From: Leptoclinus maculatus
Lineage: Eukaryota; Chordata; Actinopteri; Perciformes; Stichaeidae
Length of the DNA stretch: 64,000 nucleotides
NCBI GenBank assembly: GCA_032191485.1
Contig: JAVDOI010000045.1
Location: forward strand, 1,330,817-1,394,816
Direction: 5' to 3'
Part shown: positions 35,890 to 47,772 of the stretch, piece after piece
Numbering within the stretch: the stretch's first letter is position 1
Layout: every line of letters starts with the position of its first letter
The notes under the pieces: model-generated
The model's database searches: none
Told to the model about the DNA's origin: nothing
The model's input: only the letters and a program-made list of their open reading frames with translations
Position numbers and translations under genes: made by a program

Positions 35890-36176
35890 AACCGCCGATG
35901 TCTCTACTGACCAGCAGGGGGCGACTCCTCTGGTTGCAAAAAGAAGTCTGATTGTATAGAAGTCTATGGGGGAAAAAAAACTCTCCTTCACTCCGCCGCA
36001 TTCCAAACATGGTAACTTCTGTTCAGTGGTTGCAAAAAAACCAACATGGCGGATGCTGTAATTTAAGATGGCGACAGCGAAATCGCAGAACTCCAGGCTT
36101 CAAAACGTCAGTCCACAAACCAATAGGTGACGTCACCATGACTACGTCCACTTCTTATATACAGTCTGTGGGCATT
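35890..36176 (+). repeat. Dispersed repeat family A, copy 1
   Basis: Shares CAGGGGGCGACTCCTCTGG, GTATAGAAGTCTATGGG, CGCATTCCAAA.ATGGTAACTTC, GCAGAACTC.AGGCTTCAAA and the end ACTTCTTATA..CAGTCTGTGG with four other copies in the window. It lacks the central ATTTATTACCTCAGTAAAC part, so it carries an internal deletion. Confidence 0.75.
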
Positions 36177-36456
36177 TTATTTTGACTCATATGACTCAAT
36201 CCATGTCCGTTCTACTCATATTATATCATATTTTCTGTTTCTATGGCTATAACATGAGCTGATGGTGGGCTGAATAAGACCTTCCAAAGGACAATTAAGG
36301 TCAGTGAACAAAAGCCAGAACCCACCACTGGGTCTCAGGTTAATGGGGAGAGTTCAGTAAAGCAAGTCCACCAGGAGTTCAATATGAAGCTCTCTTAACA
36401 GCAGGGGGCTGGTGGAGGTGGCAGATGGACTGTATGGGGTTAAAGGGTGAAACACA

Positions 36457-37591
36457 CTGATGCCATGTCCACACTCCTCCGTTTCCATTTTAAACACATA
36501 TGTTTTGCTACGTTTACACTGAGCGTCCACACTACGCCGGAGTTTTCAAAGCACCGAAAACGGAGGAGTTTGAAAACGCTCCCGAGGACGGATAAGTTTG
36601 AAAACTCAGAGTTGCGTTTTCATGTGGACGGTCGAAAACGGATAAGTTTAGAAACGATGACGCCCACACCCACGTTCACTACTTGATTGGTTCTTAGCAG
36701 TCATGACGTGTCCTTCCCTGATTCGTCTCCTCCGATCACGTGACCCTTACCCGGAAGATCACAAACAACTACATTGATTACCGATCGACTACCAGGTTAA
36801 TTTAACATGGACAACTGATTACAGGTGTTGTTGACCTTGTTGTCTTTAGCAGCTGCTGTTCAGTTAAAGTCTGCATTATTACGGAGGAAGCAGCTGTTAT
36901 TGGAGCGATCAGTGAGCGGCGTGTCCAGCGGCGTTATCAGCCCTACGGAGGACGTCTGAAGTCACGGTTACTGGCTTTAGGGAGGACGATGGACACAAAA
37001 CGGAGGACTTTCCTTTTCTTATTAATGCTTATTTTGTTCTGCACATCTATTGTGAAGTCCGCAGATAAAATGTAAAGGAACAAAAGCAGTAAATGCTCTT
37101 CAGTAGGACAGAGAGTTAAGACACCAGCAGAGCTACGAGTGAGAACAACAACGACACCGAGAGGGAACGAGTGAGAGACGTGTGTTGACCACATTTATGG
37201 ATCATAATCTAGTAAACCTTTACGTGTAAGTGTAGATTTTAAAGTAAATTTGATATGTGAGAGAGATATAGAGCAAGACCTGCAGCGCTGTAACTAACAT
37301 TAAGTCTGTTTGAGTTCATAGAGGAAGATTTTAGAGAAGATCTTGAGTATCAAACACGACCTTTCATTATTAAAGACTACTTTATTACTCTGTCGTATTG
37401 TTTTTAACTAAGCAACCAATCTACTTCCTGTTTACATCGACACTCACGCCTCAGTGTACGTGAAGAGTCACGTGATATTCGTTTTCAGGCGTGTTAGTCT
37501 GGACGGAGATCAATTGGAAAACGATGCTGAACCGCCGTGTGGACGGAGATCGTTTTCAAATGAAAACGGAGTAATGTGGATGTAGCCTGAG
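36457..37591. mobile_element. Long terminal-inverted-repeat MITE (hAT-like)
   Basis: The left end CCATGTCCACACTCCTCCGT and the inverted right end GCTACATCCACATTACTCCG align over about 35 bases. Both ends continue with repeated GTCCACAC and CGTTTTCAAA-type motifs, pointing to tandem subterminal repeats. The interior has no transposase frame. The family is common in fish and usually placed with hAT. The 8-bp duplication could not be identified, so exact borders are uncertain by several bases. Confidence 0.6.
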
Positions 37592-38229
37592 AGTTAAAGC
37601 CTTAATTAACTGAATTAAGTTAATGATATGTGAGTATCGTACATGAAGAGAAACCTTACGCCTGTCAGAAACAATGTGGGTCAAAGCAGTCCAGACTGAA
37701 GTGGAGACCGCTGGGTATGGACAGCTGATATGCAGATAGAGGGAAGTCCAGAAATATGATATAAACTCACACAGCTGTATGACTTTGCAGCACAGTCCAT
37801 GTGGTTTAAAGTGTATGAAATAATTGGTCAACTTCCAAATATTTTTATAAATTAATCCAGTATTTTAATTAATTAATACCAAAAACTCTGTCTGTCAAGG
37901 GTGAATATTTGCTGGTTTTCTGCGTTTTCTATTATAATAAATGAAATATCTTTGTGTTTGGGATTGTTGGTCAGACAAAACAATCACTCTGAAGACATCA
38001 TCTTCAGTTCTGGGACATGTTCTGACATGATGTAGACCGAAGGATTAATTGCTGAATATCCCCATAATAAACACATACATCAACACTAGATCGCGATGTA
38101 AAGCTACAGGAGTGATGCCAAGCTGTACTGCATGACTATGATTGATTCTTATTCGCTCTGCTGAGAAGGTGAATGGCTGCAATCTGCCATCCCTACATGA
38201 TTTGTGTGCCTCCAGGACTCTGAGAGACT

Positions 38230-38590
38230 GTAGCCGACCCTTCTCACCCTGGACACTACGTGTTTGAGTTGCTTCTCTTTGGCAGGAGGCAAAGGTCCAT
38301 CAGGAACAAGAACTAACCACAGAGACAGTTTCCTCCCGTCATCAACAAAGCCCGGGACCCCCACTGACTGACTTATTACGGACATGTACTGCTCAACCCT
38401 ATACATATACACTTGACACTCGTTCTAACATTCTCTTAATTTGTTTGTTTGTTTATCATATTTGAATGTACATTTTCATATTTTTTATTTATTTTACTAT
38501 TGCACTGTATTCATTGTCGCTCACCAATCGCCGAAACAAATTCCTTGTATGTGCAAACCAACGTGGCAATAAACCGTTTCTGTGTTACAA
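38230..38590 (+). mobile_element. LINE 3' end (CR1/L2-type tail)
   Basis: The plus frame near 38290-38340 gives TNHRDSFLPS, as in the C-terminal TNR..NSF.P block of fish LINE reverse transcriptases. It is followed by AT-rich sequence and the tail AAATTCCTTGTATGTGCAAA..GTGGCAATAAA, a tail type often followed by TCTGATTCTG. The piece is 5' truncated. Confidence 0.6.
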
Positions 38591-38699
38591 GTCAGCTGGA
38601 GGCCAAACAGCTGATAAGTAACACACTCATCTTATTAGTGTGAGCTGAAACTACAGCCAAACAACGGCTGAGATAATGAGTCTTTCTCACAGTGAGCAG

Positions 38700-38710
38700 A
38701 CACACACACA

Positions 38711-38772
<62 letters not shown>
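38700..38772. repeat. (CA)n microsatellite
   Basis: About 73 bases of CA with one CTCA interruption. Confidence 0.95.
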
Positions 38773-38774
<2 letters not shown>

Positions 38775-39627
38775 TCCATGCCGTTGTCTCACCACAAATA
38801 CCACAAACCCCCAAAACAGAAAACAATTTTTGGAGAATTTGTGCAACCACAGGGACAGATTGCACAGAGAGGGGTGCAGCTAAGATTAGTAGTAGACATA
38901 TTAAACACAGTAGTACATATACCGACACTACTATTGAACCCTGTAGTTATATGAGATGCACCAGGCTTTCTACTAACCCATCCGTGTCATAATTAGACAC
39001 AAAGCAGCTGACATACTAAAGAATGAGAAGTCCTCTGAGGGCCGGTGAGGAGGGGGGGGTCAAACAAAAGGATTTGTGTACAGACGATGTCATGACACAT
39101 GTTGTAATGTCATGTGAGGCTGGGCCGCTGAGTTTGACTGTCCCTTACGTTACGTAACAAGCGTACTTATTTTAAACCAAACCAGGATGTTGCTTGCGAA
39201 GCTTAACGAAGTGGTTTTGTTGCCTAAACCTCACCGCTAGCTTTTCACAGCGTTTACCATGCACACACCTTCAGTGTCAAGATATGAAGCAAAAGGCTGC
39301 ACCTGGTGTCATTACAGTGACAATGAGGGGAGTAGGGATGAGATCATTGCTCTGCCGCATCAAGCCTCACCAAGTTGAGCTGGCAGATCAAATGGCTCTG
39401 AACCTCCATCAGTGGAGGTGAACCTTTGGTGGGAATGAAGCTCGAGCATAAGTTCAGTCAGGAAAACGACACGCTTGTATGCTTGGGTTTGTAGTTTATT
39501 TCTCATTCATCTGCCATTCACTCCTCACGCATGCTCACTCATCATTGTTTGATCTGTAAAGCATTCGGTACCTTGTGGAGGTTTTGACCTCTATCAGCAC
39601 TGAAGAGCAATGTCTTCATGCTTGAGT

Positions 39628-39630
<3 letters not shown>

Positions 39631-39666
<36 letters not shown>
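39631..39666. repeat. (CA)n microsatellite
   Basis: A perfect CA run of 18 units. Confidence 0.95.
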
Positions 39667-39668
<2 letters not shown>

Positions 39669-42125
39669 GACACGATACACATGCTAGCTGGTTGGTGCAC
39701 GGAAACAGAGATGCACCAACGGAGGCTAGAAGAAGTCAACTTGAATATGAACAATGCACAATTTAAAATATTCAAAAAAGGCTTTGCAAGGGAAGACGTG
39801 CATTCCACACATTTTAAACCCATTAACATGCATTTTGGTAAGAAACACTGGATCTAAACATCACTTCTACACAAGGCACCTTGACCCGCCTTCAGGCTGT
39901 CTTCTCCTGACTTTTTGGATAATTTCCAACATTTAAAGACCTGGAAATTATGAAATTCACAGTTTTTCCAGACCAGTCTGCGGCCCCTGTATCAACATGT
40001 AAACTTCTTTGAATGAGGTTGTACACTGTTGTGTTAAATGAATGTATTTGCCAACTAATTGCATCCATGCTGCAGAGGAGCAGACGCTCTGTGAGCCTCT
40101 CATTACAGCCGAGCTCTCGCTCTGTTGACTCAGGTGCTGTTCGTCTTATTAATGACCATTGCAGGAGTTTGTGGGTGGTAATTTTGTCCGGGGCAGGTCG
40201 ATTCATGTGTCTCCATGAGTGACAACTTAAGTGCATCTCTGACAAATGTGGCCCTTTTAGAGGTAAAGTTAGAAGCCAAATGGAATACAAATCAAGTGAT
40301 GAATACTGGACAATACAAAGGGCTCATTCTTCTTTCTTTTCACTGTCTTTCAGTGGCCTTGTAAATTGAATAGTAATAGCACTTTGATTGGTGAGAATGA
40401 GTTGTTTTAGTGAGAACATTCTCTCCTGACCTCTACTCTGCAGCATTAAGAAGTCCTGGGAAACAGACCGTGTCCTCTGGTGGGACAGGTGCACAGGGAG
40501 CCGTTTCTTCCACTCTCACGCCTCCAGGCAGGTCATAAACTCATTTCAGTGTGAGTCAAGCTCCATCTGCAGCCGTTTGTGTTGTTTGAAATGTCAGCGG
40601 CTCTGCAGAGGGCTGACGTTTTGATGGCCACCGCCTGATGAACCTGTCAATGATGTTACCAGCCACGTCAGTCTGTGGCTCTACACTGGACACTGGTGGA
40701 CTGAGCGAAAGCAAACGATGTTAAGAAAACCTTCACACCAGTCAGTGTAGTGTAGCACAGCCGGCTACGGCGACGTGATGTGATGCAAAACAAGCAACTA
40801 CATAATACCATAACTCCAGGGGGCAATAATACATGCTGAAGTCAAGAAAACAATAGGATAGATATGATTTGATAGAAAATTGATATGTGACAATAAAATA
40901 CAATACCGTAAAAGATTGATACACATTACAAAACCATGTCTGACTCATTTACATGTTTTCTGTTGATCAACAGGTACACCAATGAATTAAAACCATTGCC
41001 AGTTGAAAAAGCCTGCACAGTGCAGTTCAGACACTGTGATCCTCAGTGTACAGATGGGAAACACCAGCAGAGGAGGATGCAGCCTGAGAGGCGTCAACGG
41101 TATCGTCCTTGAACTAACCATGTGAAATCATTTCCCTGTCCTCAAACAGAAGAGCAGCTGTCGCTTTTTGTGATGACAAAAAAAACTCTGAATTGTCACA
41201 ATATCAGTAGACTGAGGACGATAACTTAGTGCCAGAAAAGAATCCATGAAAAACTGTGTGTGTGACGCACTGAAAGACAATAAAAATCCTTGGTATTACA
41301 AAAGCAGTGTACAAACATTGGATTTCCTCAGTGCTTGTGTTGATAGCGGGGATATCCTGCTGTTGTAGATACCATACGCACCTTTCACTTGAGGTCAGAT
41401 CACCTTCTATTTAAGTCCACTATCAAGCGTTCGGAGGTAGAGTCAGCAGCTGAGAGATATATCATTTCCTTTCAAAGTCACGATACTCATACTTAGAAAA
41501 CGTTGCTTTTAGCCTGAAACATCCTAAAATACTGAGATTGACTTAAAGTCATGAGGGCTATATGAGACTCTTAGTCTAGTCTTAACAATACAATCCTACG
41601 CATCAGTTTGGGTGTTTTTATTCCACTTTTGATTCTTCATATTCTGCCTTTTGAAAATGTTGAATGCAGGATTTGTAATGGCATATATTTACACTGTGTT
41701 AACACAGTTAGTGGATAGCTGCCGTCAGTCGCCGTCATGTTGAGAGCCGTGTGGAGGCAATAGATATGCTCTGAATTAGCACCTTTAATTAAAAGATGTC
41801 AATACTTACACCACTGACAGCAAGGACATCTCCTGACAGTGCAGTAAGTGAGCTCAAACATGCACACACAGAAGCTTGGAGTAGTTCATGAAACACCTGG
41901 GGGGCTTCATCTGTAGCATTATCGTCCTTCAGCCTCTTTTGACAGCTAGCACCAGCAGCCGGCCCTCACAGCAACTGCTGCGTTGTTTTCTCCGTTATCT
42001 GAACTTCCAAAGGCATCACACATTGTTATTGTCTTCTAAATCCTTTTGATAGATAAAAAGGTGGTTCTGTCTAACAAAGAGGATGGTTAAAATGTCCCGT
42101 TATGATCAGGAGGCATCCTACGATT
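39667..42125. other. Non-coding; possible regulatory block near 40.0-40.3 kb
   Basis: No exon or transposon was recognised. The block 40010-40260 is free of simple repeats and includes TTATTAATGACCATTGCAGG and CCAACTAATTGCATCC, which look like clustered homeodomain-type sites. It is open on the minus strand for 132 codons, without protein-like features. Confidence 0.25.
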
Positions 42126-42616
42126 CTGCTGAGTGAAGCCAATGTGGTAGTGTCTTAAAGCTGCATTCTCTCTAGTGTCCACCAGGGGGCGACTCCTCTG
42201 GTTGTATAGAAGTCTATGGGAAAATTACTCTACTTCTCTCTTGATTTATTACCTCAGTAAACATTGTAAACATGAGTTTATGGTCTCAATCTCTAGTTTC
42301 AAGTCTTCTTCAATACAGCATGATGTTCATTTAGTAAGTTATGGTCCATTTAGAGTCAAACAGACCATAAAGCAGGGGATGCTTTAGGGCGGGGCTTACA
42401 GTGATTGACAGGTCACTACCACGACTAGAGCCGTATACGGCGTCACTACTTTACTCCGTCGCATTCCAAATATGGTAACTTCAGTTCATTGGTGGCAAAA
42501 AAACAACATGGCGACGGCCGTGATCCAAGATGGCGACGGCAAAATCGCAGAACTCAAGGCTTCAAACCAATGAGTGGCGTCACCATGACTACGTCAACTT
42601 CTTATACAGTCTGTGG
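42126..42616 (+). repeat. Dispersed repeat family A, copy 2 (most complete)
   Basis: Runs from GAGTGAAGCCAATGTGG through CAGGGGGCGACTCCTCTGG, CTCAGTAAACATTGTAAAC, CATAAAGCAGGGGATGCTTT, GGGCGGGGCTTACAGTG and GCATTCCAAATATGGTAAC to CTTATACAGTCTGTGG. It shows the order of blocks expected of the full unit, about 490 bp. No coding potential. Confidence 0.8.
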
Positions 42617-43489
42617 TTTTGATCAACTATTCATGACCATTATCTGCATGGATGGCATGAAATAATACTAATGTAATTTGACTGTGAACTTAGGTTTCTG
42701 TCTTCTATTTGTGCATTAAAAGCAATACTTCAATGAGAGGAACAATGTCAGTCAAGTCTTTTTGACCGACCTATGCTAGCATTGTTCTCCTGCTCAAACT
42801 GTGTATATATTCTTCATCTGACTCTTAATAAACATCACAGGTACATTTCCAAGGTCATTTCCATGCATTCATCCATTATCTGTAAGTACTTTTCCTTTGT
42901 GAAGTCTATCTCGAGCTTTGGTCAAGGCTTTTAGTTAATGATGTCCTGTAGACTTCTTAACTGCAGATAAGAACGACCAATAAATCTGTTCACATGGGCC
43001 AAAAGTTTGTGGTGATGATAGCGCACTGCATTATTTTCAAGGTAAACTCACATTCCTTGTATCAGTTTTAAGCACATGGGGAAAGCATTAGCCCTTAATG
43101 CTTTCTCTAATGACTCTGTAGGCCTGTGTTCCTACTTTGGTAATTCTCTTGTATTCAAGTTCAAGTCTTCTCTGCTTCCTGAATAATCATCAGAAGCTTT
43201 TCTTTTGTACTAGTCCAACATCAAAGCACTGAAGGAACAAAAGACCTGTGCACTCTGTACCACAGTGACCTTTGACCGTGGCACTGGTTGGCATGAGCAC
43301 AACAGCCTTCTGCACACAATTACAGTTGTGTTGACTCCTCGTGGGGTATCCACACTGAGAGGCCTTAACGTGACACAGACAGACTCCTAGCAGCAGACTA
43401 AACTTGGCAGACAATGTCATACTGAAGGACATAGCCCGCAGAGATACAGTGATAAAGCTATCATATTAATTCTGTCTTTTGCCCATAAA
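42617..43489. other. Non-coding, unclassified
   Basis: No recognised feature. Confidence 0.4.
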
Positions 43490-43880
43490 TACTAGAAACC
43501 AAAAGTACAGCTGAGGCTGATGGGAATATCATTTGTTTTGCAGGTATTTGGTTTTAAATGTATAAGACACATTTTATTTTTTGTGACCTGATGGTGGCAC
43601 TAGAAGAAACGTCACCAAAGTTTCTATATTGTATGTCGAGTGGTACGTGAATGTTGGAACCAAACCTCATGACAATCTGCCCAAAGGTCAGCGGATCACC
43701 AAAGCCAATAAGACACATTGTCTAGGAAACATGAATGTCTGTCAAAATGTTTTATTTGTTGAGATTTTCCCGTCTGAACCACCGCGGTCGACCGACATGG
43801 AGCCATGCTGCTGATTTAGCTCACAGTTTGCATGGCAGACATGTTGCAGATACAGTTAGAACACCGAAGAACAGAATGGA
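43490..43880 (+). repeat. Teleost dispersed-repeat fragment
   Basis: Contains AGCTGAGGCTGATGGGAATA, TTTTGCAGGTATTTGGTTTT, GATGGTGGCACTAGA, GAGATTTTCCCGTCTGAACC and GGAGCCATGCTGCTGA in the order seen in a widespread fish repeat. Parts of the same family occur at 10.7-11.7 and 20.75 kb. Confidence 0.5.
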
Positions 43881-46775
43881 AATTGAAAGACTTGTAGAAA
43901 GTCTAAAGAATATTTGTGTGTATGTACAGTGAGATGAGATTAAATCCAGGCTCTGTTTCTATTCCAGCTACATCCTATTGAACAAAATCTCAGAAGATTC
44001 AGATCAAGAAAACTTCTGAAATCATAGAAACGTAAAATGTGAAGGAACTGTGACACTGAGATTAAATGACTTTACCAACCTTAAGGTTTTAGATGAATAG
44101 ATTAAACCCATGCTGGTCTAGAAGGTCAAACGTTTCTGGTCTCTCCCTTAATCAATTAGCTGTTTTTAGCCTGTGGAAGCATCGGGGTTGTTTTCTACTG
44201 GACATTCTCAAGCTAAGAAACACTCAAACCTCAAATACGTCCCCAGTGTGTCTTTCTTTTAGTTTGTCTTGTCCAAGAGGTTTAGGGCTTTTCCAAGAGC
44301 TCCAAGTTCCTGCTGTCAAATGGTCTGAGACTTCTCTAGTTCCTCTGAGAGAGTCATAGCCTGCAGTGAGGATGTTTGATTGTGCATTGTAATAAATCAA
44401 TGTAGCACTGTAGATATTCATGTAGGACATGGCCCTGTGAAGAGTTGTATCACACTCAATGCACCGACAGATCACAGATGAACGTAATTGTAGTTTTGCT
44501 TTTGAATTCTTGCTAAAATCGCATATCCACTACTACAACATCCTGTGGCTGGCCTACTCTGCTCTCACCCCACCAACGAACCACACCAGATCACTTGGAA
44601 GAAGACCGTGACCCACTTTTTCAGGCAGTCTTGGTCCGGTTGTTTAGTCTGCACCAGAGTTTGACTGAAAGCTTCCACACCGACCTGAGGGAAACGGGCA
44701 AACGAGCACAGGCACCAGACGCCGTTTGAACCGGGCAACGCAGCTCCTGTGAGCTGGGTATCAAATCTCAGAGGGATTCCCCGTGAAGCTCAATGTTTTT
44801 GATCTTGGCATAGTAATTGCTGTCTGTCAGATTGTCGCAGGAGGACTAGAGTCTTCTTGTTGCAGAAAACACAATTCAGGGTGCTTGGGATTGAAATTAA
44901 ATATTTGCCCAGTTTACAGTCACAGCAGGGGAAATCAAATCCTTCTCATTGGACTGGAGCAGTAAAAAGTGGGCGGGCTTAGAATGCCCTTCAATAAAAG
45001 TTGCAGATTGATTGATGGATTGATGTCATGGTAATATTGGTTGAAATTGGTTTGTACTTGTCATTTTTTTTGTTTCACAGTACAAACAGGGGACTGGATT
45101 TTGATATAGAATTGTGCAAAAAAAAAATTTTTGTAATTTTATTTTTGCTTATATTAGATTATATTGTTAAATAGGTGCATAATATGACCGGAGATGTGAC
45201 CTGAAAGGGTTAAAAAGGCATGTTTCTTTCCATCTTGACTTTAAGTCCTTCACTCTAAATGAAATGCCAGGTATAGATGATTCCACATGATGAAGACTAG
45301 ATGCAGTTGAAAGCTCTAGAACTAGCTCGTACCTTGAGATTATTTAGACCAAAAAAATACATTTCTTTTAAGTATTATTTTATCTGGGCTAATAAATTAA
45401 CCAGAATGTGTCAAGCACTCCAGCACGGTGCTTGTTCTACAATAAATTAAAAGTATTTAATCTATCTGGCACCAGAACCTTTTCAGGGACAGAATGAATC
45501 GGCTCCTATTGTTGACCATCGAGGGGGTTGTAAAACAGCTGCTGGACAGCCAAAAACATTCGAGGAAGCAATCTGGAACAAAATCTTCAAATATTCTTTC
45601 ACATCCTCTGCTGTGGAGCACTTCAACATTGCTGTTAGATTTACAGTGATTCCTCAGTGAGGTGTCGTAAACCTTGTTTGTTGAAGCATTTAATGGGCTG
45701 CTCAGCTCATGTCCACCCAGAGCTTACAGTCACAGTCTTTGCTGAGGCAGGGTCTGAATGAAGTGTCTCTGGATCTCATAGAAAGCGTATAGGCAGTGAG
45801 GCCTAGGGACGGCTGGTCTCTTCTGGTTCCCCCCAAATTGTCCTACTGAGTGATGAGAAGGGCTCAAAGCAGTTGGATTGGGATAAAGAGCTTTAGTGGT
45901 TAGTGATACAGTGATATTGAACAACCCAGTGATGTGTTACTCCCTCTTTCAATACTTTCTGACTCATTGGTGCAGTTAAAGCCTGTAGTTAAAGGAGAAG
46001 GTAAAGCCGCCGCAGGTCTGTACCCCTCAGATAGAACTAAGTGGAAATATGTGAGCTGCAGACCTGAGGCCTTCCATAGCCTAACAAATTGCTTCCTGGT
46101 CACGGTCACAGTTCACATGATCACCACTGACACAGGGGGCTGCATTACAGTCATCAGTCATGGGAAAATCAGATATGCCTCATTTTATGCTTTTTAACTG
46201 AGACCTCAAGGGACCTGTAGAGAGTACAAAGACAGAATGTGCAAGGTAGAACACTGACTGGTACAGACTGAAGAGGCAACCGTTGTACTGCCTCAGCCAG
46301 AGAATCAAGTGGAAATTGTGTTTCAATATGTGCAGAGTGACTTTATGACATAGGACTGCATTATATTACGCTAGATGCAACAAAACTGCAAAGCTGATTC
46401 TAAATTATGTTTGTCATCGGTCACCCTGACAACAAGTGGACTTGTTAAGTTATAATAAGTAGTGGATTGGCCACGCTAAATCATCAGCAAGAGAGCAACA
46501 GAATAACAATGAAATAATAACTGAAAATACATTTAGATATCTGGAGCGCCTACCAACCCACAAACTGTGAAGTAAGTCAACTCAGTCAGATTATACCGCC
46601 CCATATGAGTATCTCCACCGGCAGCTTGACACCTCCCTATGCATATTCTTCTCGCCAGCCAACCAGAGCAGACTGGGTAGGTGGGCTTAAAGAGACATTT
46701 GCTAAAACGAAGCGTTTCACCTATTGGACGTATTCCTGTAAATAGAGTCTTGGTGGCGACCTCAGTGTCTGAAAA
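43881..46775. other. Non-coding; scattered transposon-like pieces
   Basis: Bases 44600-44720 (AGTCTTGGTCCGGTTGTTT, GCACCAGAGTTTGACTG) look like part of a known type of fish MITE. A GATTGATTGATGGATTGATG tail lies near 45005-45028, as at L2 3' ends. Otherwise no recognised feature. Confidence 0.3.
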
Positions 46776-47268
46776 GTGAAGCCAATGTAGAAGAGCCTTA
46801 AACCTGCTTTATTTCTAATCTCCATCCGGGGTCGACTCCCCTTGTAAAAAGAAGTCTGATTGTATAGAAGTCAATACAGCATGAGGTTCATTTAGAGTCC
46901 AATAGACCATAAAGCAGGGTATGCTTTAGGGCGGGGCTACCTTGTGATTGACAGGTCACTTCAACGCGTGTCGGAGTAGTCCGTGTTCTCATCTTACAAC
47001 TTTAACCCTTTGACAGTGTGTTTTCACTCAATGAAAGTGAATTGTAACATTTTGGTCGCCTTAAAATGTCTTATTCAGAGTTCAGTTGAACTCCACCGTC
47101 TCGTGTCACTTCTGGTTGCAAACAAACAAGATGGCAACGAACAAAATGCAGAACTCGAGGCTTCAAAACGGTGGTCCACAAACCAATGGATGATGTCGTG
47201 ATGACTACGTCCACTTCTTATAAACATTCCATGGTATGAACCTGAAAATGAACGTATGTCCCCTTTAA
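46540..47268. mobile_element. Possible TTAA-ending element interrupted by family A copy 3
   Basis: The right end TGTCCCCTTTAA closes on TTAA at 47265-47268 after GAACCTGAAAATGAACGTAT, matching fish elements that begin TTAAAGGGGACAT and continue with TCATTTTCAGGTTC. The left part 46540-46770 (GGAGCGCCTACCAACCCAC, AAAGAGACATTTGCTAAAAC) looks like the body of such an element, with family A inserted between the two parts. The left TTAA end was not located. Kolobok or piggyBac-like assignment is open. Confidence 0.35.
46776..47235 (+). repeat. Dispersed repeat family A, copy 3
   Basis: Contains GTGAAGCCAATGTAGAAG, AAGAAGTCTGATTGTATAG, CATAAAGCAGGGTATGCTTT, GGGCGGGGCTACCTTGTGAT and GACTACGTCCACTTCTTATA. 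The segment with CTCAGTAAACATTGTAAAC is deleted. Confidence 0.7.
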
Positions 47269-47723
47269 AAGTGAAAATGACTTTAGATGCATTTAGTGTT
47301 TGTGTGTTAGTGTTGCATTTAGTACAGCCTGTTTGATCATTCCTCAACATTTCAGTCACACTACCGAACCTTTAACTGACCCTCAGCCTCTGTCTTTCGT
47401 CTAACTTTCAACAACTCTTCTGAGTACCATCACAGACCAGACTTAAGGTGATACTGGGCCAGGGATACTGCAGGAAGTGCAGTTTTCTCGACAGGAAATC
47501 AGGAAATTAGTCTTAGGAGAACTCCCTACCAATTCTCTTCTGGCAGACCAATCTACTTCCTGTCCCCTCCAAAGTAATGTGGCTTAGCTAGCAGGTCTAT
47601 CAGTCTATCAGTCAGTCAGTCAGACCAGGGCCCCCCTGCCTGGCGTCATCATCTGGCAGCTATCAGAAAAATGTAGAAGACCAAATGCTCCAAGTGCTCT
47701 GGGGCTGCACTGTGTGTATGTGT

Positions 47724-47772
<49 letters not shown>

